Below are positions 1 to 6,093 of a stretch of DNA of 6,093 nucleotides, one piece after another. Position 1 is the stretch's first letter. Each line of letters starts with the position of its first letter. The position numbers and the translations under genes were made by a program. The stretch covers positions 1 through 6,093 of the forward strand of contig JAPWUZ010000166.1 in NCBI GenBank assembly GCA_028275265.1. The letters are read 5' to 3'. Under the pieces are notes generated by a model. The model searched no databases, had not been told where the DNA came from, and was given only the letters and a program-made list of their open reading frames with translations. The DNA is from Armatimonadota bacterium (GTDB taxonomy: Bacteria > Armatimonadota > HRBIN16).

Positions 1-677
1 GTACCAGTATGGGACTGTATCTGGTGACGTGGGATTTCAATGCACCCATCGGTCGGCGGGATGCCTACCTGTCGGTAGATGGAGGCAGCAGCTGGGAACT
101 GACCGAGTTCTACGGACACCCGGTGGCAAATTTCACCATTCGCCTGATGGGCATACCCGCCAGAACGAACGCTACCCTGTTCGGCAACGTGAATCTGGAA
201 GATTTTGGATTTGCCGTACAGCCTCCCAAAGTCGGGGAGGACGAAAACGACGCCTTCGTGCCTACCCTGGAGGTGGAACTGCGCGAGCAGGGCACACCGA
301 ACGTGGTGCAGACCTTCTATACCACGCCATATGCCACCGAACAGCCCGACGGCAGTCATGCCTACAGCTACCTGTTGCCGGTGGTACCGGAGGGCACCTA
401 CGACATCGCTTTCCGCGCCAACCACTGGCTGCGCAAAGTGGTGCCGAACGCCACATTGACCGGCGTGGCAATGGTGGATGTAGACTTGCCGAACGCCGAT
501 ATCGACGGAGACAACGAAGTGACGCTCTTTGACTTCGGTGCCCTGGTCGCTTCTTTCGGCAGTGTTTCCGGCGACACCAACTGGAGCTTTAACGCCGACC
601 TGGACGGCGACCTCGAAGTGACGTTGTTCGACTTCGGTATCCTGGTGCGAAACTTCGGGCTGATTGGCGACGAGTAA
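1..677 (+). CDS. Secreted/surface protein, C-terminal part, with beta-sandwich and two dockerin-like repeats (5' partial)
   Basis: The reading frame (codons from base 3) is open at the left edge, so the true start is outside the window. The first ATG, at 9, has no ribosome binding site and is taken as an internal methionine. Residues below are counted from it; 222 are visible. Residues 1-60 look like the end of a beta-rich domain. Residues about 61-162 resemble a beta-sandwich module of the carboxypeptidase-regulatory/CNA-B-like kind, with the typical ending P-E-G-T-Y-D-I followed by H-W-L-R-K. Residues 164-184 and 197-217 are two dockerin-type I-like calcium-binding repeats. The chain ends five residues later at TAA. 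Such proteins are exported and act outside the cell or on its surface. The ligand or enzyme activity would be set by the missing N-terminal part, so no specific function is claimed. The gene converges on the phosphorylase gene. An origin in Armatimonadota is an inference from the repeat style. Confidence 0.85.
   Translation, partial: TSMGLYLVTWDFNAPIGRRDAYLSVDGGSSWELTEFYGHPVANFTIRLMGIPARTNATLFGNVNLEDFGFAVQPPKVGEDENDAFVPTLEVELREQGTPNVVQTFYTTPYATEQPDGSHAYSYLLPVVPEGTYDIAFRANHWLRKVVPNATLTGVAMVDVDLPNADIDGDNEVTLFDFGALVASFGSVSGDTNWSFNADLDGDLEVTLFDFGILVRNFGLIGDE
498..659 (+). repeat. Two dockerin-like calcium-binding repeats, 99 bp period
   Basis: Two copies of a 21-residue unit (498-560 and 597-659) lie 33 residues apart at the end of the partial secreted protein. 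Both read D-x-D-G-D-x-E-V-T-L-F-D-F-G and end in F-G. Asp at positions 1, 3, 5 and 12, with Thr at 9, matches the calcium-coordinating spacing of dockerin/EF-hand-like loops. At DNA level the core is also similar, with many silent third-base differences, which suggests an old duplication held by selection rather than a recent copy. In true cellulosomes this module binds cohesin. Here it could equally be a stand-alone calcium-stabilised or anchoring module. Confidence 0.8.
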
Positions 678-687
678 CCCTCACCCC

Positions 688-719
688 ATCCCCTCTCCCG
701 AAGTTTCGGGAGAGGGGAT
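688..719. repeat. GC-rich REP-like palindrome, possible bidirectional terminator
   Basis: Arms 688-702 and 705-719 are perfect inverted complements of 15 bases. With a realistic loop (AGTT, 702-705) the hairpin has a 14 bp stem made of a C/T-rich arm and a G/A-rich arm. It starts 10 bases after the TAA of the dockerin-like gene and ends 47 bases from the stop of the convergent phosphorylase gene, a natural place for a shared terminator. There is no run of T after the stem on either strand, so it is not a classic intrinsic terminator. The flank CCCTCACCCCATCCCC plus the arm resembles a dispersed palindromic repeat found in many GC-rich bacterial genomes, which would make it REP-like. The structure is seen directly; both roles are inferred. 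Confidence 0.65.
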
Positions 720-766
720 TATGGGCTCTCCTGTTCCCACGGCAATCGGAAAAGGGGATAAGGGTT

Positions 767-2080
767 TCACACCACCGCGTACACCAGTGGTTGAAAGCGT
801 GGCGCGCCTTGACCCACAGCGAAGCAGCTCCGTAATTCCTCTGCAATCTCCTGAGCCTGTTTGTCGCTTCGTGCGTGCACCTCGGCGACAGGCAGAGAAG
901 GCTCCACGTGGTCGCCCACATGGCGCAGGACGCGGATACCGACCGCGTGGTCTATAGTGTCCTCCTTACGGCTGCGTCCTGCTCCCAGGCGCACTGCCAG
1001 CAGCCCGACTCGACGCGCGTCGATGGCGTGGATGTATCCTGCCTGCGGCACGTACACTGGCAGTCGGACTGGCGCCTGTGGCAGCAGGGAAGGGTCATCC
1101 AGCACGCTGACGTCACCGCCCTGTGCCTGAACGATTCGGCGGAACACCTGCAGTGCATCGCCGCTATCGAGACACTCCAGTGCGCGCCGTCGCGCCTCGC
1201 TCAACTGCGTTTCCGCACCAACCAGCATCAGGGCGTGCGCAGCCAGCTCGATGCACAGGATTTCGAAACGCGCCGAGGCGGCACCGGTCCTGCGCTGTAA
1301 CACCTGTATCGCCTCCGCGACTTCCAGCGCATTGCCCACCGCCTCCCCCAGCGGCTGGCTCATATCGGTTACCAGAGCTAGAGTACGCCTCCCCGCCATC
1401 TTGCCTATCTCCACCAGCGCACGCGCCAGTTCCAGCGCGTCCGGCAGGCGAGGCATAAACGCCCCGGAACCTGTCTTCACGTCCAGCAAGATATACTCCG
1501 CGCCCCCTGCCAGCTTCTTGCTCATCACACTGGCTGCTATCAGCGGAATGCAATCCACTGTAGCGGTCACGTCGCGCAGAGCGTAGAGATACTTATCCGC
1601 AGGCACTAAGTCGGGCGACTGACCGACCAGGCAGGCTCCGACCTCCTCCACCAGACGGCTTATCTCGTCTGCACGGAAGTCGGTACGGAATCCGGGGATA
1701 GACTCGAGTTTGTCCACAGTGCCGCCGGTGAACCCCAACCCACGCCCCGACATCTTTGGAACAACCACTCCGCACGCCGCCAGCAAAGGAACGACCACCA
1801 GACTCGTCTTGTCCCCTACTCCACCGGTAGAGTGTTTGTCCAGCACCGGTTTTCCCAGAGGAGGCAGGCCCAGTTGCTGCCCGGAGTGCTGCAAGATGGA
1901 GGTCAGCGTGGTCGTCTCCTGAGGGGTCATTCCGCGAAAGTACACCGCCATCAGCCAGGCAGCCACCTGATAGTCGGGCACTTCGCCTCGCAGACCACCC
2001 AGCACCAGCGCTTCCAGCTCTTCCCGGCTCAGTTCCCCGCCGTCTCTTTTCTTCTGGATGATTTCGGGAACCCGAAGCAT
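767..2080 (-). CDS. pdp: Pyrimidine-nucleoside phosphorylase / thymidine phosphorylase
   Basis: This cytoplasmic salvage enzyme splits thymidine, deoxyuridine and often uridine with phosphate, giving free base and (deoxy)ribose 1-phosphate. It belongs to nucleoside phosphorylase family II, which acts as a dimer. The protein has 437 residues from ATG at 2080, the usual length (433-440). The N-terminal helical region is followed by the phosphate-binding stretch K-H-S-T-G-G-V-G-D-K (82-91) and the family signature S-G-R-G-L-G-F-T-G-G-T-V-D-K-L-E (111-126). The likely active-site residues His83, Arg169, Ser184 and Lys188 keep the spacing of the Geobacillus enzyme. The N-terminus resembles Bacillus-type Pdp more than E. 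coli DeoA, which suggests broad pyrimidine specificity, but sequence alone cannot settle uridine versus thymidine preference. An in-frame GTG at 2089 is a weaker start because it lies inside the ribosome binding site. The gene stands alone, divergent from amrS, with no other deo genes in view. Confidence 0.95.
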   Translation of the reverse strand: MLRVPEIIQKKRDGGELSREELEALVLGGLRGEVPDYQVAAWLMAVYFRGMTPQETTTLTSILQHSGQQLGLPPLGKPVLDKHSTGGVGDKTSLVVVPLLAACGVVVPKMSGRGLGFTGGTVDKLESIPGFRTDFRADEISRLVEEVGACLVGQSPDLVPADKYLYALRDVTATVDCIPLIAASVMSKKLAGGAEYILLDVKTGSGAFMPRLPDALELARALVEIGKMAGRRTLALVTDMSQPLGEAVGNALEVAEAIQVLQRRTGAASARFEILCIELAAHALMLVGAETQLSEARRRALECLDSGDALQVFRRIVQAQGGDVSVLDDPSLLPQAPVRLPVYVPQAGYIHAIDARRVGLLAVRLGAGRSRKEDTIDHAVGIRVLRHVGDHVEPSLPVAEVHARSDKQAQEIAEELRSCFAVGQGAPRFQPLVYAVV

Positions 2081-2085
2081 ACCAG

Positions 2086-2092
2086 CCACCTT
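2086..2092 (-). promoter_or_regulatory. Ribosome binding site of the phosphorylase gene
   Basis: On the minus strand AAGGTGG lies 5 bases before ATG at 2080, and the overlapping GGAAGG (2094-2089) lies 8 bases before it. Either fits the ATG. The upstream GTG at 2089 would overlap this site, so the ATG is preferred. I found no convincing -35/-10 pair for this gene in the 103-base divergent region. Confidence 0.6.
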
Positions 2093-2144
2093 CCGTAAAG
2101 CCTATTCCCGCTTCGCCCCCTACTTCCCTGCAGCGCGCCATTGG

Positions 2145-2153
2145 TGGTAGAAT
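2145..2153 (+). promoter_or_regulatory. Extended -10 promoter for amrS and the UPF0182 gene
   Basis: The nonamer TGGTAGAAT matches the extended -10 consensus TGnTATAAT at all but one fixed position. It ends 30 bases before the amrS ATG, giving a short 5' leader of roughly 25 bases. The -35 region is weak: TTCCCT at 2124-2129, 18 bases upstream of the hexamer. This is acceptable for an extended -10 promoter read by the housekeeping sigma factor. No operator or riboswitch is visible between it and the start codon. Confidence 0.55.
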
Positions 2154-2168
2154 CAAGACAGTTGCAGA

Positions 2169-2175
2169 AAGGGAG
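2169..2175 (+). promoter_or_regulatory. Ribosome binding site of amrS
   Basis: AAGGGAG lies 8 bases before the ATG at 2184, a normal distance, and fixes the start. No competing in-frame start lies between them. Confidence 0.6.
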
Positions 2176-2183
2176 CGTGTTCG

Positions 2184-3260
2184 ATGTCTCCGCTAACGAC
2201 GCCGACCACAACCCGTTCGCTGGCAGAGGTGCTGGACAGCCTGACGCGCGAGGCCGAGGTGTACCGTCCTCTGGATGACGGTTCGGTACAGTGCTTCGCC
2301 TGCGCTCACCGGTGTATCATCCGCGAGGGCAAAAGGGGTATCTGTCAGGTGCGCTTTAACCAGGGAGGCAAGCTTTACGCTCCGTGGGGATACGTCTGCG
2401 GGCTGAACGTGGACCCTATTGAGAAAAAGCCCTTCTTCCATGTGATGCCGGGTACACGCACTCTGACCTTCGGGATGCTGGGGTGCGATCTTCATTGCGC
2501 GTACTGTCAGAACTGGATTAGCTCGCAGGCATTGCGTGACCCCGCCGCCGGTGCGCCCGTAGACCGAATCCTGCCCGAAGAGATGGTGGAACTCGCCCTG
2601 CGCTACAATTCGCCGTTCATCACCAGCTCGTACAACGAGCCACTCATTACCGCCGAGTGGGCAGTCAGCATCTTCAAGGCGGCACAACCGCATGGCATTC
2701 GCGGACTGTTCGTCTCTAATGGCAATCTCACGCCAGAAGTGCTGGAATACCTGCGCCCTTATCTGGCGGGGTACAAAATCGACCTGAAGAGCATGAACGA
2801 CCGCAGTTATCGCCAGCTGGGAACCACTCTCCAGAAAGTGCTGGACGGTATTCGTCTGGTGCACCAATCGGGTCTCTGGCTCGAGGTGGTGACACTGGTC
2901 GTGCCCGGCTTCAACGACAGCGATGAGGAGCTGCGCGAGGCGGCGAGGTTCCTGGCTTCTCTGTCGCCGGATATTCCCTGGCATGTCACTGCCTTCCATC
3001 GCGACTACAAGATGCTCGACCATGACGATACCGATGTACGCACCCTGCTACGGGCAGCGGAAATCGGACGCAGCGAGGGGCTTCGTTACGTGTACGCAGG
3101 CAACATCCCGGGCGCGGTTGGCAAATGGGAGAACACCTATTGCCCGCAGTGCGATGCCCTGCTGGTGAAGCGATGGGGCTTCCGGATACTGGAGAACCAT
3201 CTGACCGGTTCCGGCAGGTGTCCCAAATGCGATACGCCCATACCCGGAGTATGGTCATAG
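2184..3260 (+). CDS. amrS: AmmeMemoRadiSam system radical SAM enzyme (AmrS)
   Basis: The protein is a radical S-adenosylmethionine enzyme of 358 residues, the usual length for this family, which was long labelled a pyruvate formate-lyase activating enzyme homolog. The radical SAM motif C-D-L-H-C-A-Y-C places the three [4Fe-4S] ligands at Cys101, Cys105 and Cys108. Before it lies a family-specific cysteine group (Cys37, Cys40, Cys44, Cys54). At the end, Cys320, Cys323, Cys346 and Cys349 form a zinc-ribbon-like CxxC...CxxC pair. Between them, F-V-S-N-G-N-L-T-P-E (176-185), Y-K-I-D-L-K (197-202) and V-P-G-F-N-D (240-245) fit the strands of the SAM barrel. Family members often occur with AMMECR1-like (AmrA) and Memo-like (AmrB) proteins, neither of which is in this window. 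The substrate of the family is not established. The next gene starts 19 bases after the TAG, so the two are probably co-transcribed. Confidence 0.92.
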   Translation: MSPLTTPTTTRSLAEVLDSLTREAEVYRPLDDGSVQCFACAHRCIIREGKRGICQVRFNQGGKLYAPWGYVCGLNVDPIEKKPFFHVMPGTRTLTFGMLGCDLHCAYCQNWISSQALRDPAAGAPVDRILPEEMVELALRYNSPFITSSYNEPLITAEWAVSIFKAAQPHGIRGLFVSNGNLTPEVLEYLRPYLAGYKIDLKSMNDRSYRQLGTTLQKVLDGIRLVHQSGLWLEVVTLVVPGFNDSDEELREAARFLASLSPDIPWHVTAFHRDYKMLDHDDTDVRTLLRAAEIGRSEGLRYVYAGNIPGAVGKWENTYCPQCDALLVKRWGFRILENHLTGSGRCPKCDTPIPGVWS

Positions 3261-3263
3261 GAG

Positions 3264-3268
3264 AGGAG
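3264..3268 (+). promoter_or_regulatory. Ribosome binding site of the UPF0182 gene (GTG start)
   Basis: AGGAG, inside the purine run GAGAGGAG (3261-3268) directly after the amrS stop, precedes the GTG at 3280 by 11 bases. The spacing is slightly long. The GTG is preferred because it gives a short basic N-terminus (E-R-R-R) before the first membrane segment. Having the site next to the amrS stop supports translation from a shared message. Confidence 0.5.
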
Positions 3269-3279
3269 CACAACCTGTT

Positions 3280-6093
3280 GTGAAGGCACGTTATCCCCTG
3301 ACCGCAGAAGGCGAACGTCGCAGGCTATGGCTCTGGCTCTTGGTCGGCGCGCTGGTGCTGCTGCAGATACTGGTGGTAGCCGTGCGTTTCTATACCGACT
3401 GGCTCTGGTTTGCCGAGCTGGGTTACACGGCTCTATTCACCCGCATCTGGAGCACGCGGTTGGCGCTGTTCGGCGTCTTCAGCCTGCTGTTTTTCGTGAT
3501 ACTCTACCTGAACCTGCGGCTGGCGTATCGCCTCAGCACGGGCATGGATGAGGAGTGGGAGGAGAGGTTGCGCATTCGGTTGGGCATCGCAGTACCTCGT
3601 ACCTCTCAGCCCTTTATCTTCTGGGCAGTGCTGTTGCTCGCGTTGCTGGTGGGCAGTCAGAGTGCGTCACACTGGGAGCAGTGGCTGTTGTTCCGATACG
3701 CCCAGCCTTTTGGCGTGCGCGACCCGCTGTTCGGACATGACGTCGCCTTTTACATGTTTCGTTTGCCCTTCTGGCGGTATCTGCATACGTGGTTTACCTT
3801 CGTGTTCATCGCCACGCTGTTGATAACGGCCGCCTACTACTACGTGAACCGCGGCTTCGAGGTCTTCGGCACGCTGACCGCATTCTCGCCGGGTGTCAAA
3901 CCGCACCTGTTTCTGCTCGCGGCGGCTTGTGCGGCGCTGTGGGGCGTGGGCTACTGGCTGGACCGCTACGATGTGTTGTTTATCCCGAACCGCATCTTCA
4001 CCGGTGCCGGTTACGTGGAAACCACCGTGCGCTTGCCGGGGCTGTATCTGCTGATGGCGATTAGCCTGCTCACCGCCGGCTCACTGGTGTGGAACATCCG
4101 GCGTGGTCGTGTGCTCCGGTTCCCGCTGATGATGCTGGCAGCACTGGTGGGCGCATCGGTGCTGGTTCATGCGGTGATACCCGCTGCAGTACAAAACGCC
4201 ATTGTCAACCCCAACGAATGGGGCTTGCAAAAGCCCTATATCCAACGGCACCTCACCGCCACGCGACAGGCGTTCGGACTGGATAATGTGGAAGAGCGTA
4301 CCTTTGAGGCAAATACGAATCTGACTGTCGCCGACCTGCAGCGCAATAACCAGACGCTGTCCAATGTGCGCATCTGGGACTACCAGCCCCTTCAGATGAT
4401 TTTCAACTCCCTGCAGTCGTTCAAGCAGTACTACAAGTTCAACGATGTGGACGTCGACCGCTACACCTTCGGCAGCGATTACCGCCAGGTGATGGTGGCA
4501 GCACGCGAGCTATCGCAGCCCGATTTGCCAGCCTCCTCCAAAACGTGGCAGAACCTGCGCCTGCAGTACACACATGGCTATGGCGTGGTCATGACCGCTG
4601 TGAACACCACCACCGCACAGGGACAACCGGAATATCTGGTGCGCGATATTCCCCCGCAAAGCAAGGTGCCCGTGCGGCTGGAGCGGCCCGAAATCTATTA
4701 CGGCGAACTGACAGATAACCCAGTGATTGTGGACTCGAAACTGGAGGAGTTTGACTATCCCACCCTGCACAGCGGCGCGGAGGGCGAGAATCAGTACACG
4801 CGCTATCAGGGAACCGGGGGCATTCCTATCGGCAGGAACCTGGTGGCGAAACTTGCCTACGCTTTCCGGATGGCAGATAGCTATTTGATACTTTCCGGTG
4901 ACCTGACGCCCAACAGTCGCCTGCTATTCCGGCGCAACATCCGTGAGCGTATGCAGGCGATTACTCCCTTCCTGATGCACGACCGCGACCCATACATCGT
5001 GGTCGCCAACGGCAAGCTGTGGTGGATTTGTGACGCCTACACCGTTAGCGATCGCTACCCTTACGCCAAAACGCTGGACATCCCGCTGGATGCCTTCCGC
5101 TACTATCGCCTGAACTACATCCGCAACGCGGTCAAGGTGGTGATAGATGCTTATAACGGCTCGGTGGATTATTACATCGCCGATGAGAGCGACCCGATGA
5201 TTCAAACCTACCGCCGCGCCCTGCCCGGTTTGTTCAAACCGCTCTCGGAGATGCCCGCCAGCCTGCGCCAGCACCTGCGCTATCCTGAAGACCTGTTCCG
5301 CATCCAGAGCAACATCTGGGCGCTGTACCACATGCGCGACCCGCGCGTGTTCTATATGCGTGAAGACCAGTGGGAAATCGCCAAACAGCAATCGCCGGAA
5401 AGCACTGTGCCGGGCGGCGAGTTCCAGCAGATGGAACCCTACTACCTCATCATGCGCCTGCCGGGCGAGAAGCGGGAAGAGTTCCTGTTGCTCATCGTGT
5501 ACACGCCGATGAATCAGGAGAAGATGATTGCGTGGATGTGTGCCAAGTGCGACGGGGAAGATTACGGCAAAATCGTGCTCTATCGCTTCCCGAAGGAACG
5601 CACCATCTACGGTCCCGCACAGATAGAACGCCTGCTGGGTCAGGTCTCCGAAATCCGCACGCAACTGCGACTGTGGGACCAGCCCGGCTCGCAGGTGGTA
5701 TGGGGGCATCTGCTGGTAATACCCATCGAGCAGTCGTTGCTTTACGTGAAGCCCGTCTACCTGCAGACTACGGGAGGCGGTGAGCAACGCATCCCCGAGT
5801 TGAAGAAAGTGATTGTGGCATACGGCGACCAGCGTGTGATGGCGGACACCTTAGAACAGGGCTTGCAGAGAATCTTCGGCGCATCGGGTTCCGCGCGAGC
5901 CGCTACACCGAGACCGCTGTCGCTAACACCAGCTGCGCCTGCAACGCCGACACCCACGGGAGATGTGCGTGCATTGGTGAACCAGCTCGCCGATGCCATC
6001 CGCGCCGCCGAAACCGCACAACGCGAGGGTAACTGGGCGGAGTACGGCAGGCAGCTGGAGCGGGTGAAGACACTCGTCCAGCAGCTGCAGCAG
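3280..6093 (+). CDS. UPF0182 family membrane protein (3' partial)
   Basis: The frame from GTG at 3280 stays open to the last base, giving 938 residues without a stop. UPF0182 (COG1615) proteins are about 900-1000 residues, so only the extreme C-terminus should be missing. Seven hydrophobic segments lie near residues 16-37, 61-82, 112-128, 166-188, 205-224, 250-271 and 279-302, the family topology. The rest (about 303-870) should form a large extracytoplasmic domain. Family hallmarks are W-D-Y-Q-P-L (366-371), Y-Y-K-F-N-D-V-D-V-D-R-Y (384-395), D-A-Y-T-V-S-D-R-Y-P-Y (585-595), G-P-A-Q-I-E-R (778-784) and L-L-V-I-P-I-E-Q-S-L-L-Y-V (811-823). A Pro/Thr/Ala linker (870-893) precedes a charged helical tail (894-938). 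No biochemical function is established for the family. Cysteines at 584, 754 and 757 lie in the exported part. It follows amrS at 19 bp, probably in one operon. Confidence 0.93.
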   Translation, partial: MKARYPLTAEGERRRLWLWLLVGALVLLQILVVAVRFYTDWLWFAELGYTALFTRIWSTRLALFGVFSLLFFVILYLNLRLAYRLSTGMDEEWEERLRIRLGIAVPRTSQPFIFWAVLLLALLVGSQSASHWEQWLLFRYAQPFGVRDPLFGHDVAFYMFRLPFWRYLHTWFTFVFIATLLITAAYYYVNRGFEVFGTLTAFSPGVKPHLFLLAAACAALWGVGYWLDRYDVLFIPNRIFTGAGYVETTVRLPGLYLLMAISLLTAGSLVWNIRRGRVLRFPLMMLAALVGASVLVHAVIPAAVQNAIVNPNEWGLQKPYIQRHLTATRQAFGLDNVEERTFEANTNLTVADLQRNNQTLSNVRIWDYQPLQMIFNSLQSFKQYYKFNDVDVDRYTFGSDYRQVMVAARELSQPDLPASSKTWQNLRLQYTHGYGVVMTAVNTTTAQGQPEYLVRDIPPQSKVPVRLERPEIYYGELTDNPVIVDSKLEEFDYPTLHSGAEGENQYTRYQGTGGIPIGRNLVAKLAYAFRMADSYLILSGDLTPNSRLLFRRNIRERMQAITPFLMHDRDPYIVVANGKLWWICDAYTVSDRYPYAKTLDIPLDAFRYYRLNYIRNAVKVVIDAYNGSVDYYIADESDPMIQTYRRALPGLFKPLSEMPASLRQHLRYPEDLFRIQSNIWALYHMRDPRVFYMREDQWEIAKQQSPESTVPGGEFQQMEPYYLIMRLPGEKREEFLLLIVYTPMNQEKMIAWMCAKCDGEDYGKIVLYRFPKERTIYGPAQIERLLGQVSEIRTQLRLWDQPGSQVVWGHLLVIPIEQSLLYVKPVYLQTTGGGEQRIPELKKVIVAYGDQRVMADTLEQGLQRIFGASGSARAATPRPLSLTPAAPATPTPTGDVRALVNQLADAIRAAETAQREGNWAEYGRQLERVKTLVQQLQQ
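5887..5958 (+). other. Low-complexity Pro/Ala/Thr linker segment of the UPF0182 protein
   Basis: Residues 870-893 of the UPF0182 protein are rich in Pro, Ala, Thr and Ser (T-P-R-P-L, then A-P-A-T-P-T-P-T) and lack predicted structure. They join the large extracytoplasmic domain to a C-terminal helical segment (894-938) rich in Gln, Glu, Arg and Leu, including G-N-W-A-E-Y-G-R. Similar linker-plus-helix tails are common at the end of UPF0182 proteins. The helix may mediate oligomer or partner contact, which is inference. Confidence 0.6.

Noticed and set aside
664..957. Plus-strand open frame across the convergent intergenic region
   Set aside because: It starts inside the end of the dockerin-like gene, reads through the palindrome, then runs antisense to the phosphorylase; its Pro/Arg-rich product shows no family features.
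875..1300. Plus-strand open frame of 141 codons inside the phosphorylase gene
   Set aside because: It is antisense to conserved phosphorylase sequence, with no ribosome binding site and no recognisable domain.
2080..2089. GTG at 2089 as the phosphorylase start
   Set aside because: It would add only three residues and overlaps the AAGGTGG ribosome binding site that serves the ATG at 2080.
1593..2156. Minus-strand open frame of 187 codons overlapping the start of the phosphorylase gene
   Set aside because: It is an alternative frame of the same strand. The phosphorylase frame has the signature, catalytic residues and ribosome binding site; this one is Gly/Arg-rich with no motif.
2193..3023. 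Minus-strand open frame of 276 codons opposite amrS
   Set aside because: The plus strand there carries all the radical SAM motifs. The antisense frame shows no family resemblance and no ribosome binding site linked to a plausible promoter.
2184..3260. Assignment as a true pyruvate formate-lyase activating enzyme
   Set aside because: The extra N-terminal cysteine group, the C-terminal zinc-ribbon-like pair, the greater length and the absence of a formate-lyase gene nearby all fit AmrS better than PflA.
4924..5787. Minus-strand open frame of 287 codons opposite the UPF0182 gene
   Set aside because: It lies fully inside a strongly supported gene, has no recognisable domain, and its His/Val/Gln/Leu-rich composition is what results from reading that gene's codons in reverse.

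Overview
The window looks like ordinary chromosomal DNA from a moderately GC-rich bacterium (roughly 58% by eye). It holds four protein-coding genes and very little intergenic space. The organism is probably Armatimonadota or a related lineage. This rests on three things: the pattern of an exported beta-sandwich protein ending in two dockerin-like calcium-binding repeats of the type D-x-D-G-D-x-E-V-T-L-F-D-F-G, the presence of a UPF0182 membrane protein, and the extended -10 promoter style. It is an inference from pattern memory, not from a search.

Layout, left to right. (1) Bases 1-677 (+) are the 3' end of a secreted or surface protein whose start lies outside the window. It ends in a beta-sandwich module followed by a two-repeat dockerin-like module. 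(2) Bases 678-766 separate two convergent genes and contain a strong 14-15 bp palindrome (688-719). It resembles a dispersed GC-rich REP-type element and may also serve as a two-way terminator. (3) Bases 767-2080 (-) encode a complete pyrimidine-nucleoside/thymidine phosphorylase. (4) Bases 2081-2183 form a short divergent intergenic region with a good extended -10 promoter pointing right. (5) Bases 2184-3260 (+) encode a complete AmrS-type radical SAM protein of the AmmeMemoRadiSam group. (6) From 3280 (+) to the window end runs a UPF0182 membrane protein of at least 938 residues. It has seven predicted N-terminal membrane segments and a large extracytoplasmic domain, and its stop codon lies just outside the window.

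The radical SAM gene and the UPF0182 gene are 19 bp apart on the same strand and probably share a transcript from the promoter near 2148. The phosphorylase is transcribed in the opposite direction and acts in nucleoside salvage, with no evident functional link to its neighbours. I see no RNA genes, CRISPR arrays, transposases, phage genes or defence genes. The least understood parts are the two genes of the right-hand operon: the AmrS family has no settled substrate and the UPF0182 family has no settled function. I did not find a convincing new biological system.
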